Positions 4,872 to 7,801 of a DNA stretch of 7,801 nt are shown piece by piece. Under the pieces are notes generated by a model that was given only the letters and a program-made list of their open reading frames with translations, did not search any database and was not told the origin of the DNA. The stretch lies in NCBI GenBank assembly GCA_002314465.1, contig DCGA01000100.1, positions 12,477-20,277 on the forward strand, in the 5' to 3' direction. The first letter of the stretch is position 1. Each line of letters starts with the position of its first letter. This DNA comes from a bacterium UBA1790 (lineage in GTDB: Bacteria > Bacteroidota > Bacteroidia > Bacteroidales > Muribaculaceae). The translations under genes were made by a program, and so were the position numbers.

Positions 4872-6332
4872 TTATTCGCGCACCGGGTCATAGCTTACGC
4901 CACAGCCCAGTTTCTTGAACATCTTGCGGTCGACCTCGCTGAGCATTGTGGTGGCGTGTACCTGGCAACCGTCGAGCAAGGGCAGGCAGTCGAGAGCCTT
5001 GCGGCAGTTCTCGTCGTGCTGGCTCACCACTGCGAGCGCCACGAGTACTTCGTCGGTGTGCAAGCGGGGGTTGCTGCCGTGCAGGAACGATGTCTTGAGT
5101 CGCATGATGGGCTCTATCATGTCCTGCGGGATAAGTTTAGCGTCGTGGTCAATGCCGGCAAGGTGCTTGATGGCATTGAGCACAAGTGCGGCGCTGGGAC
5201 CCATGAGGTCGCTGGTACCCGAACTGATGAGCGTGCCGTCGGAGAGTTCGATGGCAGCGCAGGGAGCGTTGTCGAGTTCCTGGCGTTCCTTTGCCACAAC
5301 TGTGGGCTTGCGGTATACGGTGGTGAGTTTCATCTGGCGCATGAGGAGCGCTATTTTCTTCACCTCGGTGTCGTTGTTCTTGCCGTCGGCCATAGAGCAA
5401 AGGGCGTTGTAGTAGCGGCGGATTATCTCCTGCTTGCTTGCCTCGCAGCACTCCTCGTCGTCGCTAATGCAGAAACCTGCCATGTTCACACCCATGTCGG
5501 TGGGCGACTTGTAGGGGCTCTCGCCGTATATTCCCTCGAAGATTGCGTTGAGCACGGGGAAAATCTCGATGTCGCGGTTATAGTTCACTGTGGTCTTGCC
5601 ATAGGCCTCGAGGTGGAACGGGTCGATCATGTTGACGTCGTCGAGGTCGGCAGTAGCCGACTCGTATGCGATGTTGACCGGATGTTTGAGCGGCATGTTC
5701 CATACAGGGAATGTCTCGAACTTGGCATATCCAGCCTCGACACCACGACGGTGTTCGTTGTAGCACTGGCTGAGACAGACAGCCATCTTTCCGCTTCCGG
5801 GTCCCGGTGCAGTGACGATAACGAGCGGTTTGGTGGTCTCAACGAAATCGTCCTTTCCGAAGCCCTCATCGGAATCAATGAGTTCAACATTGTTCGGGTA
5901 TCCCTCAATGAGATAATGGAAATGAGCCTTGATACCCTTCGACTCCAGGCGTCGGCGATAGGCATCAGCCGAACTCTGTCCGTTGTAATGCGTGATGACG
6001 ACGTTATCGACCTGGAAACCACGATTAAGGAATTCAGTACGGAGCCGGAGAACATCTTCATCGTACGTGATACCGAGATCCTGACGGATCTTGTTCTTCT
6101 CGATGTCGAAGGCACTGATGACGATGATGATCTCAGCCGAGTCAACGAGCTTCTGGAGCATCTTGAGTTTGCTGTCTGGCTGGAAACCGGGTACCACCCT
6201 ACTGGCATGGTAGTCATCGAAGAGTTTTCCACCCAGTTCCATGTATAATTTGCCCTTGAACTGCTCTATCCGTTCCTTGATGTGTTCACTCTGGATACGA
6301 ACATATTTATCGTTGTCAAAACCGTATTTCAT
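4872..6332 (-). CDS. UPF0371 (DUF1846) family protein
   Basis: This 486-residue protein matches the UPF0371/DUF1846 family, whose members are about 490-505 residues long; structures exist but no function is established. Family blocks seen in order are GGKLFDDYHASRVVPGF (34-50), DIEKNK (76-81), SADAYRRRLE (121-130), APGPGSGKM (175-183), ETFPVWNMPLKHPVN (206-220), DPFHLEAYGKTTVNYNRDIE (237-256) and YKSPTDMGVNM (274-284). The GPGSGK loop looks like a nucleotide-binding loop but does not fit the Walker A spacing. No signal peptide or membrane span is seen, so it is probably cytoplasmic. The frame extends to a TTG at 6389, but a -7 box lies between and homologs start at MKYGFDNDKY, so the ATG at 6332 is chosen. 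Odd: codon choice changes sharply near codon 215. Asp is GAT in 10 of 16 cases before codon 229 and in 0 of 22 from there on. Confidence 0.92.
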   Translation of the reverse strand: MKYGFDNDKYVRIQSEHIKERIEQFKGKLYMELGGKLFDDYHASRVVPGFQPDSKLKMLQKLVDSAEIIIVISAFDIEKNKIRQDLGITYDEDVLRLRTEFLNRGFQVDNVVITHYNGQSSADAYRRRLESKGIKAHFHYLIEGYPNNVELIDSDEGFGKDDFVETTKPLVIVTAPGPGSGKMAVCLSQCYNEHRRGVEAGYAKFETFPVWNMPLKHPVNIAYESATADLDDVNMIDPFHLEAYGKTTVNYNRDIEIFPVLNAIFEGIYGESPYKSPTDMGVNMAGFCISDDEECCEASKQEIIRRYYNALCSMADGKNNDTEVKKIALLMRQMKLTTVYRKPTVVAKERQELDNAPCAAIELSDGTLISSGTSDLMGPSAALVLNAIKHLAGIDHDAKLIPQDMIEPIMRLKTSFLHGSNPRLHTDEVLVALAVVSQHDENCRKALDCLPLLDGCQVHATTMLSEVDRKMFKKLGCGVSYDPVRE

Positions 6333-6356
6333 AATCTCTCTTTCCGAATTACGGTA

Positions 6357-6390
6357 CAAAGATAGAAAATAATCTTGACTTTTTTTCAAA
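6357..6390 (-). promoter_or_regulatory. Promoter of the UPF0371 gene
   Basis: On the minus strand TATCTTTG (6364-6357) is a perfect TAnnTTTG box. TTTG (6390-6387) lies 22 nt upstream, one more than the usual spacing. Transcription would start about 15-20 nt before the ATG at 6332. This position excludes the upstream TTG at 6389 as a start codon. Confidence 0.68.
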
Positions 6391-6393
6391 ACA

Positions 6394-6426
6394 CAAGTAA
6401 AAATTCAAAGAAAATTATTAACTTTG
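6394..6426 (+). promoter_or_regulatory. Promoter region of aspS
   Basis: TAACTTTG at 6419-6426, followed by CAC, is a perfect -7 box identical to that of nhaD. CAAGTAAAAAT at 6394-6404, also found upstream of nhaD, occupies the -33 area in place of a clear TTTG. The resulting leader is about 60 nt and contains an AT-rich dyad AATTAT-N5-ATAATT (6461-6477). The region lies back to back with the UPF0371 promoter. Confidence 0.6.
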
Positions 6427-6494
6427 CACAATATTGTATATTGGCGTTTTAGCCCCTTATAATTATTAATGATAATTTTAAACGAACAAGAAAT

Positions 6495-7801
6495 ATGAAG
6501 ACTAATTTCAGGACATCGACCTGTGGCGAGCTTCGCCTTCAGGATTCAGGAAAGACTGTCACCCTCTCGGGATGGGTACAGCGAGTCAGAAAAATGGGAG
6601 GTATGACATTCGTAGATCTCCGCGACCGCTACGGAATCACGCAGTTGGTATTCAACGAAGAGACCAATGCCGACCTGTGTGCCGAAGCCAACAAACTGGG
6701 ACGTGAATACGTAATCCAGATAGCCGGCAAAGTCAGCGAGCGCTACAGCAAGAATGCAAACATGCCAACCGGCGACATAGAGATCATAGTTGACGAGTTG
6801 AACGTGCTCAACGCAGCACAGACACCTCCATTCACCATAGAAGACAACACCGATGGTGGTGACGACCTCAGGATGAAGTACCGCTACCTCGACCTGCGTC
6901 GTGAGGCAGTGAGAAAGAACATGGAGTTGCGTCACAGGATGTGCATCGTTGTGAGGAACTACCTCTCCGACCTCGGATTCCTTGAGGTTGAAACCCCAAT
7001 CCTTATAGGCAGTACACCCGAGGGCGCACGCGACTTCGTAGTACCTTCACGCATGAATCAGGGTCAGTTCTATGCACTTCCGCAGAGTCCACAGACACTG
7101 AAGCAGCTGTTGATGGTGGCAGGTTTCGACCGCTACTTCCAGATTGCGAAGTGTTTCCGTGACGAAGACCTCAGAGCCGACCGTCAGCCGGAGTTCACCC
7201 AGATTGACTGCGAGATGAGTTTCGTATCTCAGGAAGATATCATACAGACCTTCGAAGGCATGGCAAAGCACATCTTCAAGGAGTTGCGCGGTGTGGAGAT
7301 GAACGAACCGTTCCTCCGTCTGCCGTGGGCAGAAGCCATGCGTCGTTTCGGCAGCGACAAACCGGATATGCGATTCGGAATGGAATTCGTGGAGCTCATG
7401 GACGTGCTCCAGCTCGGAACATTCCCAGTGTTCGACAGTGCAAAATACATAGGCGGTATATGTGCAAAGGGCTGTGCATCGTACACCCGCAAGCAGCTGG
7501 ATCAGCTCACCGACTTCGTGAAGCGTCCGCAGATCGGTGCAAAGGGACTCGTATATGCACGAGTACAGGAAGACGGCAGCGTGAAGTCGAGTGTTGACAA
7601 GTTCTACACACCAGAACAGCTCATCGTCCTCAAAGAAAAGATGGAGGCCCAACCAGGCGACCTCATCCTCATACTCTCGGGCGACGACACCAACAAGACC
7701 AGGAAACAACTATGTGAACTGCGTCTGGAGATGGGTGAACAACTTGGTCTGAGAGACAAGAACAAGTTTGCACTGCTCTGGGTGACAGAGTTCCCTATGT
7801 T
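6495..7801 (+). CDS. aspS: Aspartyl-tRNA synthetase (3' end beyond window)
   Basis: This class II aminoacyl-tRNA synthetase charges tRNA-Asp with aspartate in the cytoplasm. The first 435 codons are present with no stop; bacterial AspRS is usually about 585-590 residues, so about 150 C-terminal residues, including class II motif 3, lie outside the window. The N-terminal OB-fold anticodon-binding domain is clear ([20 protein letters not shown], 23-42), followed by YRYLDLRR (129-136). Motif 1 is [10 protein letters not shown] (161-170). [13 protein letters not shown] (174-186) and FYALPQSPQ (192-200) form part of the active site. Motif 2 is [18 protein letters not shown] (221-238), followed by [11 protein letters not shown] (285-295). 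The roughly 280-430 region is the bacterial-type GAD insertion. Met34 sits where discriminating AspRS enzymes have Leu rather than His, a weak hint that it charges only tRNA-Asp. Arg codons include 4 AGA and 5 AGG, and Pro codons are almost never CCC (1 of about 17), unlike nhaD. Confidence 0.97.
   Translation, partial: MKTNFRTSTCGELRLQDSGKTVTLSGWVQRVRKMGGMTFVDLRDRYGITQLVFNEETNADLCAEANKLGREYVIQIAGKVSERYSKNANMPTGDIEIIVDELNVLNAAQTPPFTIEDNTDGGDDLRMKYRYLDLRREAVRKNMELRHRMCIVVRNYLSDLGFLEVETPILIGSTPEGARDFVVPSRMNQGQFYALPQSPQTLKQLLMVAGFDRYFQIAKCFRDEDLRADRQPEFTQIDCEMSFVSQEDIIQTFEGMAKHIFKELRGVEMNEPFLRLPWAEAMRRFGSDKPDMRFGMEFVELMDVLQLGTFPVFDSAKYIGGICAKGCASYTRKQLDQLTDFVKRPQIGAKGLVYARVQEDGSVKSSVDKFYTPEQLIVLKEKMEAQPGDLILILSGDDTNKTRKQLCELRLEMGEQLGLRDKNKFALLWVTEFPM

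Noticed and set aside
4866..6248. A 460-codon open frame on the plus strand
   Set aside because: It lies wholly antisense to the UPF0371 gene, has a His/Val/Glu-rich composition typical of reverse-strand frames in GC-rich coding DNA, and matches no family I know.
6333..6389. N-terminal extension of the UPF0371 protein by 19 residues (TTG start)
   Set aside because: A perfect TATCTTTG box at 6364-6357 lies inside the extension, and family members begin at MKYGFD-like sequence.
7047..7709. A 220-codon minus-strand open frame
   Set aside because: It is antisense to aspS, which is unmistakable on the plus strand.

Overview
The window looks like chromosomal DNA from a member of the Bacteroidales, most likely a gut lineage such as Muribaculaceae or Prevotellaceae; the family-level guess is weak. 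The evidence is a set of Bacteroidetes-type promoters (TAnnTTTG -7 boxes, one with a TTTG -33 box at 19 nt), A-rich leaders without Shine-Dalgarno sites, a RecO without zinc-finger cysteines, and a secreted protein ending in the short YNxxGQRV tail seen on many secreted proteins of this order. AT-rich intergenic DNA alternates with GC-richer genes.

Layout. Positions 1-539 carry a minus-strand unit: one good promoter, tRNA-Glu(UUC), rpsT (ribosomal protein S20), a GC-rich spacer, and the first 25 nt of a second tRNA cut by the window edge. Diverging from it on the plus strand are recO (648-1370), a signal-peptide protein of unknown function (1486-3138) closed by a strong hairpin terminator, and nhaD, a Na+/H+ antiporter (3401-4738). 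Converging on nhaD is a minus-strand UPF0371/DUF1846 gene (4872-6332); two hairpins lie between the two stop codons. Divergent from UPF0371 is aspS (6495 to the window end), an aspartyl-tRNA synthetase missing about its last 150 residues.

The genes are mostly housekeeping (translation, DNA repair, ion homeostasis) and mostly separate transcription units. I see no mobile element, CRISPR array, defence island or biosynthetic cluster, and no convincing undescribed multigene system.

The most interesting signals are: (1) an abrupt change in synonymous codon choice inside the UPF0371 gene, with its 5' half resembling aspS in proline codons and its 3' half resembling nhaD, which suggests intragenic recombination or a chimeric assembly join; (2) the same dyad TTTTAG-N-CTAAAA in the leaders of the secreted-protein gene and nhaD; (3) an 85-nt, 59% GC, hairpin-rich spacer between rpsT and the second tRNA; (4) a tRNA-Glu/rpsT/tRNA-Glu arrangement in which the ribosomal protein mRNA has no visible promoter of its own. 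Two protein-coding genes, the secreted protein and UPF0371, have no established function.
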